Shown here piece after piece: positions 42,082 to 52,174 of a stretch of 64,000 nucleotides of DNA. Made by a program: the position numbers and the translations under genes. Below the pieces are notes generated by a model. It ran no database searches, was not told the origin of the DNA, and worked only from the letters and a program-made list of their open reading frames with translations. The stretch is taken from the NCBI GenBank assembly GCA_002331025.1, contig DCYG01000009.1:28792-92791 (forward strand), in the 5' to 3' direction. The stretch comes from Firmicutes bacterium UBA2116. GTDB taxonomy: Bacteria > Bacillota > Clostridia > Tissierellales > Sedimentibacteraceae. Each line of letters starts with the position of its first letter. The stretch's first letter is position 1.

Positions 42082-42774
42082 TTAATATAAGCTTGCAAAT
42101 ATTTCAGCTATTCTTAAATCCTGAGGTGTGGTAATTTTTATATTTCTCGTTAAACCTTCAATAACTTTCACTCGATAACCGTAATATTCGACAATGGACG
42201 AATCATCAGTAAAAGCTGCATCCTCTGTAACCGCATTATAGTAGCAATTCCTTATGAGCTCATATTCAAAGGCCTGAGGAGTTTGAACGGCTTTTATGGT
42301 TGACCTGTCAAAGGTTCTGTTAACAAAGCCGTCCCCGGCTATTTCCTTGACAGTATCCATAACATCAACAACCGGAATGCAAGCTCTGTAATTATACGCA
42401 CCTTCAACACAGTTCAATATTAAATTATATGAAATAAAGGGTCTGACACCGTCATGAATGAGAACAATCCCGCAGTCCTTGCTTACTGCTTTAATGCCCT
42501 CATATACAGATTCGGTACGAGTTGACCCTCCTGCTTTTACAAATGTAATCTTTTTATAGTCGTCGGCCATTTCGCTTCTGACATAATCTAAATCTTCTTT
42601 GTTTACAATCAGTATTATTTCATCAACTTCGTTGCTTTTTTCGAATTTGTACAAGGTAGTATCCAATATGGTCTTGCCACCGATGGATATATATTGTTTC
42701 GGTATCTCAGAGCCCATCCTTGTACCCTTTCCCGCAGCAACTATAATCGCAGAAACAAATTTGTCTTTATACAT
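42082..42774 (-). CDS. ispD: 2-C-methyl-D-erythritol 4-phosphate cytidylyltransferase
   Basis: 230 residues, third step of the MEP pathway. The nucleotide-binding loop AAGKGTRMGSEIPKQY and the VLIHDGVRPFIS motif are intact. It forms an operon with ispF; the first gene of the pair. An AAGGGGAC site precedes the ATG. Confidence 0.95.
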   Translation of the reverse strand: MYKDKFVSAIIVAAGKGTRMGSEIPKQYISIGGKTILDTTLYKFEKSNEVDEIILIVNKEDLDYVRSEMADDYKKITFVKAGGSTRTESVYEGIKAVSKDCGIVLIHDGVRPFISYNLILNCVEGAYNYRACIPVVDVMDTVKEIAGDGFVNRTFDRSTIKAVQTPQAFEYELIRNCYYNAVTEDAAFTDDSSIVEYYGYRVKVIEGLTRNIKITTPQDLRIAEIFASLY

Positions 42775-42806
42775 AATTTTATAGTCCCCTTAGTATTGGT
42801 CAAACA

Positions 42807-42879
42807 TGAGATTCTTCGGGCTTTCGCCCTCTGAATGACAAAGTCTTTTGTCATCCTGAACGCAGTGAAGGATCTCATC
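42807..42879. repeat. Family A repeat, two arms
   Basis: TGAGATTCTTCGGGCTTTCG then CCCTCTGAATGACA, followed by TGTCATCCTGAACGCAGTGA and AGGATCTCATC. It forms an inverted pair between the PHP gene and ispD. Confidence 0.85.
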
Positions 42880-42883
42880 TCTT

Positions 42884-43696
42884 TTACAATATTTTTTTAA
42901 TATTCAGATCTTCCAGCATTACCTCCGGTAAGCCTATTTTTCTGCTTGGAATAAACAGACCGTGACAGTCAGAGCCTCCTGATATCATCAGATTGTTCTT
43001 TTTGCAAAAATCGATATAGTATTGCTCCTGTCCCTTATTGTAAGGCGAAAAGCATTCTATGCCGTCTATTCCCGCTTCAAGCCAGAATTCCAATTCTTCT
43101 ATGGGCATCCGGCTGTTTTTGTAATGGTATGACGGATGAGCCAGAAATACGTAGCCTCCGCTTTTATGACCGGTTTTTATAACTTCTTCAGGACCTTTAA
43201 GCTCAGCTTTAAGCCCTGAGTTTATTACATCTGTTAAATGAGTCAGCACATCCTTGTGTATACCTCTGTCTACCATGTAGTTTGCAGATTTCCAGCCGCC
43301 TCTTTTTCTGTCGTATTCATATTTTTCATAATCTTCAAAGCTTATGCTTTCATATTTTCCGGAAACATATTTTATATAATCCTTATTGGAGCTTAATTTA
43401 CTTTCATTTGTCCAATTTATCATATCCAGAAGCTGTTTGTTCTGTATATTAAAATTATACAATGTCAAATGATATTCTCTGCCTTGATATTCACAAGTGA
43501 GCTCTGTACCCGGGATAAAAATTAAATTATCGCTTGGCCTTAATATATCCTGCATGCATTTAATATTTTCAATCGAATCATGGTCCGTTATTGAAAAAAC
43601 ACTTATTTTATTTTTAATCAATTCTTCTTTCAATTCTGATACATCCCACGTCCCATCGGAAGCATAGGTGTGCATGTGCATGTCAATTTTCTTCAT
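42884..43696 (-). CDS. PHP-domain metal-dependent phosphoesterase
   Basis: 270 residues. The PHP metal-binding motifs are visible: MHMHTYASDGTWD at the N-terminus, SITDHDSIENI near residue 40 and GGSDCHG near 245. The family includes trpH-like 3',5'-nucleotide phosphatases that act on short oligonucleotides or pAp; the exact substrate cannot be read from sequence. It follows the asparaginase gene by nine bases and may share its transcript. Confidence 0.87.
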   Translation of the reverse strand: MKKIDMHMHTYASDGTWDVSELKEELIKNKISVFSITDHDSIENIKCMQDILRPSDNLIFIPGTELTCEYQGREYHLTLYNFNIQNKQLLDMINWTNESKLSSNKDYIKYVSGKYESISFEDYEKYEYDRKRGGWKSANYMVDRGIHKDVLTHLTDVINSGLKAELKGPEEVIKTGHKSGGYVFLAHPSYHYKNSRMPIEELEFWLEAGIDGIECFSPYNKGQEQYYIDFCKKNNLMISGGSDCHGLFIPSRKIGLPEVMLEDLNIKKIL

Positions 43697-43705
43697 AGTA
43701 CCTCT

Positions 43706-44704
43706 TTAATATAATAAGTCTTCGTTTACTCTGGTATAAAACATTTCCTTTATTTCATCAAAATTCCTCGTTTGAGCCATTATCCACATAAGTTTGGTGA
43801 TTGCGGCCTCTATGGTCATATCATATGCCTGAAGCACCTTGAATTTTTTCAAGGCCTTTATTCCTACTTCATATATACCCATATCACTGCCTTCAAACAT
43901 AACCTGTGTGGCAATTACTATAATTTTCCCTTCATCAGTCAAATATCCCAGCTTCTCTAAAAAGTTTCTTTTATCCAAGAACGGAAGCCCTCCGACTCCA
44001 TAGCTTTCAATTACAACACCTTCGTATTTTTCACCTATATAATCCAAAACATCCGGCTCCATTCCCGGAGCCAGCTTAAGCAAGAATATTGAAGGGTAAA
44101 TATCCTTATAAAACTTAACGCTCTCTGTAAATCTTTCATTTCTGATATACTTGGTAATTCTATTATCATCTATTATTGCCGCGACAGGAAAATTAATTGA
44201 TTCAAATGCGCTGTAGCTCTTTGACTTTATTTTTCTTGCCCTCGTTCCGACTATAGCTTTCCCGTCAAATACTAAATATACTCCGCTTACATCTTTTTCT
44301 GCAGCAAACCTGAAGCTGTCAAGAAGGTTTTTCTTAGCATCGGTTATATCGGCGTTTATCGGCTTTTGTGAGCCTGTAATGATGACCGGTTTATCTAAAT
44401 TTTGAATTAAATATGACAGAGCGGCAGAGGTGTAAGACATGGTATCGGTTCCATGGGATATAACGAATCCGTCATACTTATGATAATTTTTCTCTATTGC
44501 CTCCGTCATCAACACCCAATATTCAGGTTGAATATTTGTACTGTCAATGTTTAAAAGCTGAATTGTTTCTACGTTACAATACTCCTTAATTTCAGGAACA
44601 TAGTCAAGAAGCTCTTGAGAGGTTATCTGGGGAGCTAAACCATCCTCTGTATTTTTTGATGCTATTGTACCGCCTGTAGCGATAAGCAATATATTTTTCT
44701 TCAT
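43706..44704 (-). CDS. ansA: Type I cytoplasmic L-asparaginase
   Basis: 332 residues converting asparagine to aspartate and ammonia. The two nucleophile motifs are complete: LLIATGGTIAS at the N-terminus and VISHGTDTMSY near residue 83. There is no signal peptide, so it is the cytosolic low-affinity type. GGGGG lies upstream of the ATG. It fits an amino-acid-fermenting organism. Confidence 0.92.
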   Translation of the reverse strand: MKKNILLIATGGTIASKNTEDGLAPQITSQELLDYVPEIKEYCNVETIQLLNIDSTNIQPEYWVLMTEAIEKNYHKYDGFVISHGTDTMSYTSAALSYLIQNLDKPVIITGSQKPINADITDAKKNLLDSFRFAAEKDVSGVYLVFDGKAIVGTRARKIKSKSYSAFESINFPVAAIIDDNRITKYIRNERFTESVKFYKDIYPSIFLLKLAPGMEPDVLDYIGEKYEGVVIESYGVGGLPFLDKRNFLEKLGYLTDEGKIIVIATQVMFEGSDMGIYEVGIKALKKFKVLQAYDMTIEAAITKLMWIMAQTRNFDEIKEMFYTRVNEDLLY

Positions 44705-44736
44705 AATTTTGTACCCCCTTTCTTGTAATGGATTGC

Positions 44737-44845
44737 AATAGACTTGCGATTAATTTGCAATGGTTTTGCGACAGATAAATCTTTTTCACCATTGCCAGTC
44801 CATCGTTCCATCAATCGCTTATCAATTGCCCATCAATTGTTCTTT
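44737..44845. repeat. Family D repeat overlapping the end of the RluD-type gene
   Basis: TTGCGATTAATTTGCAATGG ... CCATTGCCAGTCCATCG ... CAATCGCTTATCAATTGCCC, then ATCAATTG. It is related to 23147-23233 and covers the last eight codons and the stop of the pseudouridine synthase. Confidence 0.65.
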
Positions 44846-45704
44846 TCATATCCTCCGGCAAAGGGCATTTTATAACTATTTCCTCCCCGGTAGACGGTTG
44901 CAAAAATTTCATTTCATAGCAATGCAGTGCCTGTCTCTTAATTAAATTACTTTCACTTCCGTATAAGGCATCTCCTAATACTGTATGCCCTATATGCTTC
45001 ATATGCACTCTTATCTGATGAGTCCGTCCCGTTTCAAGCTTTAATTTAACCAATGTAAGATTATTAAAACGCTTTTCCACACTATAGTGTGTAATACAAT
45101 CCTTACCTGAAGGGTGGACAATCCTTATAATATCATCTGCGTTAAGTCTTGCAATTGGTTCATTAATAGTTCCACAGTCCTTTTCTATAATCCCTTCTGC
45201 TATTGCATAGTAGTATTTATCAACCTTATTATCCTTCATTTGCTTTGACAGCTCATTATGCGCATATGGGTTTTTAGCTATTATAACAATTCCCGAGGTA
45301 TTCATATCAAGACGGTTAACCAGCCTGACTTTTCTTTTGAGACCCTTTTCTCTGAAGTAATATGCAACACCATTGGCAATTGTATTATTTTGGTGAGACT
45401 TTGTCGGATGAACCACAATATATGGCGGTTTATTTACAACAAGTAAATCCTCATCCTCATAAACTATGCTTATAGGTATGTCTATGGCTGTATATTCATC
45501 TTCATCCTCGTCAAATTCCAAGGATAAAACATCACCTATGCATACTCTTTTGTTTAATCTCGTCACATTATCATTTAAAAAAATTTTATTGTTAAGCTCT
45601 AATTTTTTGGATAATCGTCTGGAAAAGTTTAATCTTTCGGACAATATGTCCTTTACAGTTTTGTCGTTTTCTTGTATTGTATAATTAAGAATATTATTAT
45701 TCAT
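44811..45704 (-). CDS. rluD: RluD-type 23S rRNA pseudouridine synthase
   Basis: 297 residues: S4 RNA-binding domain (LNFSRRLSKKLELNNKIFLN, residues about 20-75) and the RluA-family catalytic domain with the essential Asp in VNRLDMNTSGIVI and the GRTHQIRVHM motif. Which uridine is modified is not determined. The start at 45704 has GGGAG six bases upstream; the upstream ATG at 45728 lacks one. The C-terminal residues IDGQLISD and the stop come from a dispersed repeat. Confidence 0.9.
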   Translation of the reverse strand: MNNNILNYTIQENDKTVKDILSERLNFSRRLSKKLELNNKIFLNDNVTRLNKRVCIGDVLSLEFDEDEDEYTAIDIPISIVYEDEDLLVVNKPPYIVVHPTKSHQNNTIANGVAYYFREKGLKRKVRLVNRLDMNTSGIVIIAKNPYAHNELSKQMKDNKVDKYYYAIAEGIIEKDCGTINEPIARLNADDIIRIVHPSGKDCITHYSVEKRFNNLTLVKLKLETGRTHQIRVHMKHIGHTVLGDALYGSESNLIKRQALHCYEMKFLQPSTGEEIVIKCPLPEDMKRTIDGQLISD

Positions 45705-45770
45705 TAAAAACTCCCGTAATTTCATCAATATAAATATAATATAAAAAGTATTTTATGTAAAGGGGATAAC

Positions 45771-46574
45771 ATGAAAGAAAAATTAATAAATATATCTGCG
45801 AATCACGACGAATACACTCTGCAAATAAAAGATAGGTTAATAGAACTGTTAAACAAAAACGGTTTTAAGCATAATGATGGATTTTCAAAGGGAGCAGAGC
45901 TAAATGTAACCATAGGCGGCGACGGCTCCTTCTTAAAAGGTGTCAGGGACAGTAATTTTTCTAAAACTCCATTTGTCGGTATCAACACGGGAACCTTGGG
46001 ATTTTATCCTGAAATATCGCCTGAAAAATTAGAAACCTTTGTATCAGATTACATATCCGGCAATTTTACCATCAACAGCGTTAGTTTAGTAGAATGTGAA
46101 ATCAAAGCAGGAGGACGCAGCGAAATTTTATATGCAGTTAACGATATCGTTCTTAAAAGAAAAGATATGAAGACAATACATCTGGATGTATATATTGCTT
46201 CGAATCATTTAGAAAAAATAAGCGGGGACGGTCTTATAATCTCCTCACCCTTAGGAAGCTCTGCATATAATAAATCAGCAGGCGGCAGCTTAGTTTATCC
46301 TTCGCTTAAAACTTTGCAGATTACACCTCTTTCACCTATAATTTCAAACGCTTACAGGTGCCTGGAATGCAGCATAATAGTTCCGCCGGAATTTGAAATA
46401 TCAATTTTCCCTGAAAGAGAGGTTGATTACTATGTTGCAATAATGGCAGACGGATTTACATTTGAATATGAACAATTGGAAAGCATACAATTCAGAACTT
46501 CAAAAAAGGTAATTAACAGATTAACCACAGGTAAATTTAATTATTGGAACGTTATTAAAGACAAATTTTTGTAG
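45771..46574 (+). CDS. nadK: NAD kinase
   Basis: 267 residues making NADP from NAD. The GGDGS motif (IGGDGSFLKGVRD) and NTGTLGFYPEI are present, along with the NAD-binding SSPLGSSAYNKSAGGSLVYP. Divergent from the RluD-type gene across 66 bases. AAAGGGG precedes the ATG. Confidence 0.95.
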   Translation: MKEKLINISANHDEYTLQIKDRLIELLNKNGFKHNDGFSKGAELNVTIGGDGSFLKGVRDSNFSKTPFVGINTGTLGFYPEISPEKLETFVSDYISGNFTINSVSLVECEIKAGGRSEILYAVNDIVLKRKDMKTIHLDVYIASNHLEKISGDGLIISSPLGSSAYNKSAGGSLVYPSLKTLQITPLSPIISNAYRCLECSIIVPPEFEISIFPEREVDYYVAIMADGFTFEYEQLESIQFRTSKKVINRLTTGKFNYWNVIKDKFL

Positions 46575-46667
46575 GATGTGGTAATTTATTCCTCTTGATT
46601 TTATGCATAATCTGCCGATTTATTATGTGGATAGAAAATTGACAATTTATAGACAGAGGATAACGGT

Positions 46668-48449
46668 ATGAAAAAATTAAAGGGTTTTAAAGGTTTTAAA
46701 TTTTCTAAATTCAAAAAGAATGTAAAACAAGACGCAGATAAAAAAAAGCTTAACCAATTTAACTTGAGAAATTATTTTCAAAATTCAAAAATATCTAAAA
46801 GGCTTGTTACAGGATTTTTGATTGTTTCAATTATTACCGCAATAGTCGGTATTGTAGGTATAATCGGCATGAAGCAAATAAGTGATGCCGATAAAAGGTT
46901 ATATGAACAGGAAACCGAGCCGATAGTACATTTATCGTATATGTTGAACAGCTTGAATGATATGCAAAAACATTTAAAAGACGCAATAATAAGTTCGGGT
47001 AAATTACAAGTAATCGATACATTTGAAAAAGCGTTCTACGAACAGCATGAAAGTTTTAAAGCTTCATTAGAAGCATATAAAGTAGGACTTGATTCAGAAG
47101 GGTTAAGTGTATTAGCAAATGTGGAATCCATAATAAATAATTTTTATCTTACAAATTCTGAAAAAAGCTTCAGCCTTGCTAAGAGCGGCGATTTAACAGG
47201 TGCCTACATAGCTTCGCAATCTATATCAAGCTCGGTGGATTTTATTTTTACTTATCTTAATGATAGCATGAATTCCAAGGTACATCAGGTTGAACTGACT
47301 AGCAAATCAAATACCAATCTGTCAATACTGCTATCAATAGTATTAATAGCAGTTGTGGCGGCAGGGGTAATAATATCCATATTAATTGGTATCTTCATAT
47401 CTAAAACGATATCCAATCCGATTAACTTTATGGTGGATGCAGCCAATAAACTTGCTACAGGTGATACGGAAATAGACATCGAAATTAATTCAGACGATGA
47501 AATAGGCACTCTTGCCGTTGCATTTAATGAGGTTGTGGAAGGAATAAAAAATCAAGTGGATTATGTATATAAAATAGCCGAAGGAGATTTATCCTTTACA
47601 ATAATCCCAAGGTCTGACAAAGATATAATGGAAGTTTCTCTTGAAAAAACTATAGAGAAATTAAATAAGATTCTATCTGACATAAATGCGGCATCAATGC
47701 AAGTGCTGGCAGGATCAAATGAATTATCTAACGGTGCTCAGGAATTGTCGCAAGGAGCTACAGAACAAGCGAGTACGATAGAGGAGCTTTCAGCTTCCAT
47801 AAATGAAATTTCAACACAAATTCTTTCTAATGATGAAAACGTAAAATTGGCTGAAAAACATGTTAAATCAGCGGAAGCTACAGTTACAAAAAGCAATGAA
47901 CAAATGCAAAGTATGCTTTATTCAATGTCAGAAATAAATAAATCATCTAATGAAATCGCAAAAATAATCAAAGTTATAGATGATATTGCTTTCCAAACCA
48001 ATATACTGGCTTTAAATGCAGCAGTAGAGGCTGCAAGAGCAGGTGCTGCCGGAAAGGGATTTGCGGTAGTTGCGGACGAGGTAAGAAATTTAGCTTCAAA
48101 AAGTGCTGATGCAGCAAAACAAACCACCGATTTAATCGAGAATTCAATTAAAGCAGTTAAAGATGGAACAAGCATAGCCGAAAGCACAGCCACACACCTT
48201 AAAAATATAGTGGACAGTACTAATCTTGTAGTAGAATCCATAAATAAAATATCGGAAGCTTCACAAGAGCAAGCTAATTCCATCAAGCAAATCAACGTTG
48301 GATTAGAACAGATTTCTGCAGTTGTACAAACAAATTCAGCATCTGCCGAAGAAAGTGCGGCGGCATGTGAAGAATTATCCGGACAAGCAGATATGTTGAA
48401 AGAACAAATTTCTGTATTTAAGCTAAGAGTTCCTGCCGAGAATATATAA
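46668..48449 (+). CDS. Methyl-accepting chemotaxis protein
   Basis: 593 residues. A basic N-terminus (KGFKGFKFSKFKKNVK), membrane helix 1 (about 44-66), a four-helix-bundle sensor outside (about 67-220), helix 2 (about 221-246), HAMP (about 247-300) and a signalling domain with the hairpin tip ILALNAAVEAARAG. No terminal CheR-tethering pentapeptide is visible. It would report to CheA/CheW, which are not in this window. Confidence 0.94.
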   Translation: MKKLKGFKGFKFSKFKKNVKQDADKKKLNQFNLRNYFQNSKISKRLVTGFLIVSIITAIVGIVGIIGMKQISDADKRLYEQETEPIVHLSYMLNSLNDMQKHLKDAIISSGKLQVIDTFEKAFYEQHESFKASLEAYKVGLDSEGLSVLANVESIINNFYLTNSEKSFSLAKSGDLTGAYIASQSISSSVDFIFTYLNDSMNSKVHQVELTSKSNTNLSILLSIVLIAVVAAGVIISILIGIFISKTISNPINFMVDAANKLATGDTEIDIEINSDDEIGTLAVAFNEVVEGIKNQVDYVYKIAEGDLSFTIIPRSDKDIMEVSLEKTIEKLNKILSDINAASMQVLAGSNELSNGAQELSQGATEQASTIEELSASINEISTQILSNDENVKLAEKHVKSAEATVTKSNEQMQSMLYSMSEINKSSNEIAKIIKVIDDIAFQTNILALNAAVEAARAGAAGKGFAVVADEVRNLASKSADAAKQTTDLIENSIKAVKDGTSIAESTATHLKNIVDSTNLVVESINKISEASQEQANSIKQINVGLEQISAVVQTNSASAEESAAACEELSGQADMLKEQISVFKLRVPAENI

Positions 48450-48455
48450 GAACAT

Positions 48456-48528
48456 TAAAAATGAGATTCTTCTTTATCACCCAGGATGACAGCATTGTCA
48501 TTCTGAGACTGGGAATCTCATTTTTTTA
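48456..48528. terminator. Family A repeat acting as bidirectional terminator
   Basis: AAAATGAGATTCTTC ... GGGAATCTCATTTTTTT, with inner arms GGATGACA/TGTCATTC. It lies between the convergent chemoreceptor and histidine kinase genes and ends in T-runs on both strands. Confidence 0.8.
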
Positions 48529-49800
48529 TTACATCTTTAACGTAAACTTACTTCCTTCATTTACAGTACTTTCTACTGTCAACGAGAACCTGTGAACATC
48601 CGCTATCCACTTTGCTATGCTTAAACCAAGACCTGTACCGCCTTCACGATGGCGAGCCTTGTCTGCCCTGTAGAAGCGGTCAAATATTCTGCATAAGTCC
48701 TTTTTAGCTATTCCTATACCCGTATCTTCAACTGTAAATATCTTTTTATTTTTTTCAGTATATAAGCTTACCGTTATCTTTCCCTCTTCGGTATATTTTA
48801 CGGCATTATCCACTAATATTACTACTAATCTCCTGATTTTATCATAGTCTGCCTTTATTTTTATATCTTCTGCTACATTAACTATAAAATCCAGACCCTT
48901 CTTCTTAGCCAATACTTCCATGCTTTGGCACACATTTTCTACGACTTCGGATAATAAAAATTCGGAAATAGCTAATTTCTCTTCATTAACATCGGCCTTT
49001 GCCAATATTAAAAGCTGATCAATCAATTTTGCCATTACTCTCGTCTCAGAGTACGCATTATCCAACCAGACTTCATTTTCCTCCACCGTTCCTTCATCAT
49101 CGCTTAATACAACGTCCAGATTCGTCTGAATAACTGTAAGAGGCGTCCTGAGCTCATGAGAAGCATCCGCTACAAATTCCTTCTGCCTGATCCACGTATC
49201 TCTTATAGGTTTTATTGCCTGACCGGTAAAAATAAAGCTGATAAATAACAATACCGCGGTTCCGGTTAAGCCTGTTACATATAGTACAGTCTTTAAAAAT
49301 GACCACAGTATATCTTCATTTATTGTATTTTGGTAAACCTGCACTACACTGCGACCGTTAATATCATCAAAGTAACGTGTATAAATTCTATAATTAAATC
49401 GACCTACCCTGCGTGAAGTATATGAATCCTTTTGGTCCGCAAAGGATTTTGCCGCAAGATTCTTAATCTCATCTGCAATTGTAATTTCATTTTCATTTGC
49501 CAGTATTCTGTCCAGATTTTCATTATACATAATATAACAGGCGTCAAGTTTTTGAGGCCCGATAAAGGTTATGCTCGGTCCAATTCTATCGACGCCGAAT
49601 CTTCCTGTTATACTGAAATTCATATATGAAGAATTCCTATAGACATATACTCTAAGTGCTTCTGAACGCATTAATTCCTTATTTCCGTCTTCGAAAACCA
49701 TACGGGTAAAGTTGTATATACCTGCCGCTATAAAAATCATGAATGCGACCAATACTAAGCCCATATAAGCAGTTAATTTAAAATGCAACCTTCTAAACAT
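48529..49800 (-). CDS. Sensor histidine kinase
   Basis: 423 residues. Membrane helix 1 (about 8-30), an extracytoplasmic sensor of about 125 residues, helix 2 (about 155-178), then DHp with the phospho-acceptor His in FVADASHELRTPLTV and an ATPase domain with N box VILVDNAVKYT, G1 VEDTGIGI and G2 GGTGLGLSI. No HAMP is obvious. The start at 49800 (MFRRLHFK) has AAGGAG and follows the response regulator stop by one base. Confidence 0.92.
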   Translation of the reverse strand: MFRRLHFKLTAYMGLVLVAFMIFIAAGIYNFTRMVFEDGNKELMRSEALRVYVYRNSSYMNFSITGRFGVDRIGPSITFIGPQKLDACYIMYNENLDRILANENEITIADEIKNLAAKSFADQKDSYTSRRVGRFNYRIYTRYFDDINGRSVVQVYQNTINEDILWSFLKTVLYVTGLTGTAVLLFISFIFTGQAIKPIRDTWIRQKEFVADASHELRTPLTVIQTNLDVVLSDDEGTVEENEVWLDNAYSETRVMAKLIDQLLILAKADVNEEKLAISEFLLSEVVENVCQSMEVLAKKKGLDFIVNVAEDIKIKADYDKIRRLVVILVDNAVKYTEEGKITVSLYTEKNKKIFTVEDTGIGIAKKDLCRIFDRFYRADKARHREGGTGLGLSIAKWIADVHRFSLTVESTVNEGSKFTLKM

Positions 49801-49801
49801 A

Positions 49802-50470
49802 TTATTTCTCCTTGAGCATATACCCCACACCGCGAACAGTCTCTATTTTTGCATTTGTTTCGTCCAATCTTTTTCTAAGATGATGGACATAAATCTCTAT
49901 ATTGCTCTCCAATATATCTGCCTCAAGTCCCCATATCCTGTCTATGATCTGTTCGCGTGTAAAAACCTGTCTCGGTTTTTTTATGAACATTTCCATAAGC
50001 ATTGCCTCTTTTAACGGCAGCTTAAACTCTTCATCAGCAATATATAAGAGATAATTTTTCACATCATATTTTATGCCTTCAAACTCATAAATTTCACCCA
50101 CATAGTCATTGCTCTTTCTTCTGGCCAAAGCCTTTACTCTGGCTATAAGCTCTTTTGTTGCAAACGGCTTAACTAAGTAATCATCTGCACCGGTTTCGAG
50201 CCCATATACCCTGTCATCAACCGTATCCTTTGCCGTAAGCATAATTACCGGAGTTTGAATACCGTTTTTTCTTATTGATTTCAATATTTCGATTCCGTCT
50301 GTTCCGGGAAGCATTATATCAAGAACAATTACATCATATATATCCTTTTCGGACAAAATAAGACCCTCATCACCGTCATTGGCAATATCAACATCAATTT
50401 TCTGCTTTGCAAACAAGTAACTGAGTGCCTGCGTAATTTTTATTTCATCCTCAACGATTAATATTCTCAT
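49802..50470 (-). CDS. OmpR-family response regulator
   Basis: 222 residues. The receiver has the acidic pocket (VEDE), the phospho-accepting Asp in VIVLDIMLPG (near 51), and conserved Thr and Lys (TAKD, VKPF). The winged-helix effector ends in NIEIYVHHLRKRLDE and RGVGYML. First gene of a two-gene operon with the kinase. The signal and targets are unknown. Confidence 0.94.
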   Translation of the reverse strand: MRILIVEDEIKITQALSYLFAKQKIDVDIANDGDEGLILSEKDIYDVIVLDIMLPGTDGIEILKSIRKNGIQTPVIMLTAKDTVDDRVYGLETGADDYLVKPFATKELIARVKALARRKSNDYVGEIYEFEGIKYDVKNYLLYIADEEFKLPLKEAMLMEMFIKKPRQVFTREQIIDRIWGLEADILESNIEIYVHHLRKRLDETNAKIETVRGVGYMLKEK

Positions 50471-50531
50471 ACATACCTCCTATAAGGTTCTAATATATCT
50501 ATAATACTTCCCAAATCTTAATTTTACATTA

Positions 50532-50561
50532 ATATTATGTGAATAAAGGGCATTTTGTCAA
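50532..50561 (-). promoter_or_regulatory. Promoter of the two-component operon
   Basis: Minus strand TTGACA (50556-50561), 18 bases, TAATAT (50532-50537). Confidence 0.6.
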
Positions 50562-50637
50562 GCAAAATAAGAACCTTATCCATTTACAACACCAGAAATG
50601 TCGAATGGGTACCTCAGAACCTTGTTGTTTCATAAAA

Positions 50638-50668
50638 AAGACCCTCGCCTATCAAGCAGAGGGCTCTT
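50638..50668 (-). terminator. Terminator of the guanidino-type catabolic operon
   Basis: Minus-strand stem AAGA-CCCTC ... GAGGG-TCTT followed by TTTTT, 23 bases past the symporter stop. Confidence 0.75.
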
Positions 50669-50690
50669 GTTATATTGAATAGTTTCTTTA

Positions 50691-52106
50691 TTACTTTATA
50701 GATGCTTTTTCTTTTGTCACTATCGAACCAACAATTAATACTAATGTAGAAGCAATAATGCCAAGAAATACAGGATCTCCTAAAAATACATCATACCCAA
50801 CAGTTAAGTACAGAACAGCCGGCACAAGAGTTCCCGTAACAATACTTAAAATAACCGCTTTGCTTGTAGCCTTTTCTTTATAGTATAGCGCCGCAATTAT
50901 TGATGGAACTAAAGCAGAACCTATAATAGAAAATACCATGTATAAATAAGTAAACAGTGACTGGATAAACAAAGCTATCAGTAATCCTAATACACCAATT
51001 ACTATTGTAACCTTAGGAAGCATTTTACTCATTTTTTCTTCACTGATTTCTTTATTTAAGGAGCTTCCTACATCATATACCAAGTGTGTTGTTGCCAATA
51101 TCAGGAATGAGTCAAAGGATGACATAATAGCAGCAACTATTCCCGATATTGCAAGACCTCTGATAATCGGCGGATAATAATTCAGTATAAATACCGGAAG
51201 TGCCGCTTCAGGGTTTTCCAATCCCGGCATTAAAACAAATGTTGCACAACCAATAACCAAAAGTGCGGCACCAAGTATCAAACCCATACCGCCCGAAATA
51301 TAAAATGCTTTTTTAGCTGACTTGTCATCCTTTGACGCAAGTGCTCTTTGAGGCATCGTCGGATCTCCTGGTACAGTAAGAAAATAAGCAAGAAAATAAC
51401 CCAAAGCACCGGCACTAAAACCGTTTATTAAAGGATTAGTCATAGAGGAACCTACGTTTGTATATGCTGTAGATACGGCTTCAAAACCTCCGGCATTATT
51501 AAGTCCTATAATCGGACCAAGTATAACGATGCCAATTATCATAATGACAAATTGAACGACATCTGTCCATACAACAGCATAAAATCCTCCAATAGAAGTA
51601 TAAAGTATACATACTGCCGCCGCTATAGTTGTTGCCATCGGTAATGATAATGCCATATGTTCTCCGAACACATATAATATTACATTTCTTAATCCGGCAA
51701 TATTGATGGCTACGATAGATACAGCATATAGAATTATGACTATTGAGGAAATCAGCCTTGCGTTATTCCCAAATCTAAAAGAAATTATTTCAGCAATAGT
51801 TCTTTTTCCTGTTTCCCTGATTTTACCGCTGATGTAACCAAAATAAAACAGACCTACACTAAAGCCTACATACATCCAAAAAACATTGCCTCCGATACCA
51901 TTTTTATATGCGTCTCCGACGGCCCCCATAGTCATTCCGGAACCAACCATTGTTGCCATAATAGTACCTACTAATGCGACTAAGTTAAATCTTCTTCCGC
52001 CAAGTATAAAATCATCCATAGTTTTAATCTTTCCTTGTGCAATAAATCCTATAACTATCATTCCGGTCATGTATACTGCAAAAATAATTAAATCAGTTGT
52101 ACCCAT
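50691..52106 (-). CDS. Sodium:solute symporter family transporter
   Basis: 471 residues with about 13 membrane helices; the SSS pattern is seen in GGRRFNLVALVGTIMATMVG and GGFYAVVWTDVVQFVIM. It imports an organic solute with sodium. As the last gene of a GntR-controlled catabolic operon it is the likely uptake system for that pathway; the substrate is unknown. The start at 52106 (MGTTDL) has GGAGG with five bases of spacing; the ATG 12 codons upstream has none. Confidence 0.9.
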   Translation of the reverse strand: MGTTDLIIFAVYMTGMIVIGFIAQGKIKTMDDFILGGRRFNLVALVGTIMATMVGSGMTMGAVGDAYKNGIGGNVFWMYVGFSVGLFYFGYISGKIRETGKRTIAEIISFRFGNNARLISSIVIILYAVSIVAINIAGLRNVILYVFGEHMALSLPMATTIAAAVCILYTSIGGFYAVVWTDVVQFVIMIIGIVILGPIIGLNNAGGFEAVSTAYTNVGSSMTNPLINGFSAGALGYFLAYFLTVPGDPTMPQRALASKDDKSAKKAFYISGGMGLILGAALLVIGCATFVLMPGLENPEAALPVFILNYYPPIIRGLAISGIVAAIMSSFDSFLILATTHLVYDVGSSLNKEISEEKMSKMLPKVTIVIGVLGLLIALFIQSLFTYLYMVFSIIGSALVPSIIAALYYKEKATSKAVILSIVTGTLVPAVLYLTVGYDVFLGDPVFLGIIASTLVLIVGSIVTKEKASIK

Positions 52107-52174
52107 AACATCCTCCTTGAAAAATTTTATATTTATATTCAATACAATTATAGAGAATTAGTCTAATGTAATTT

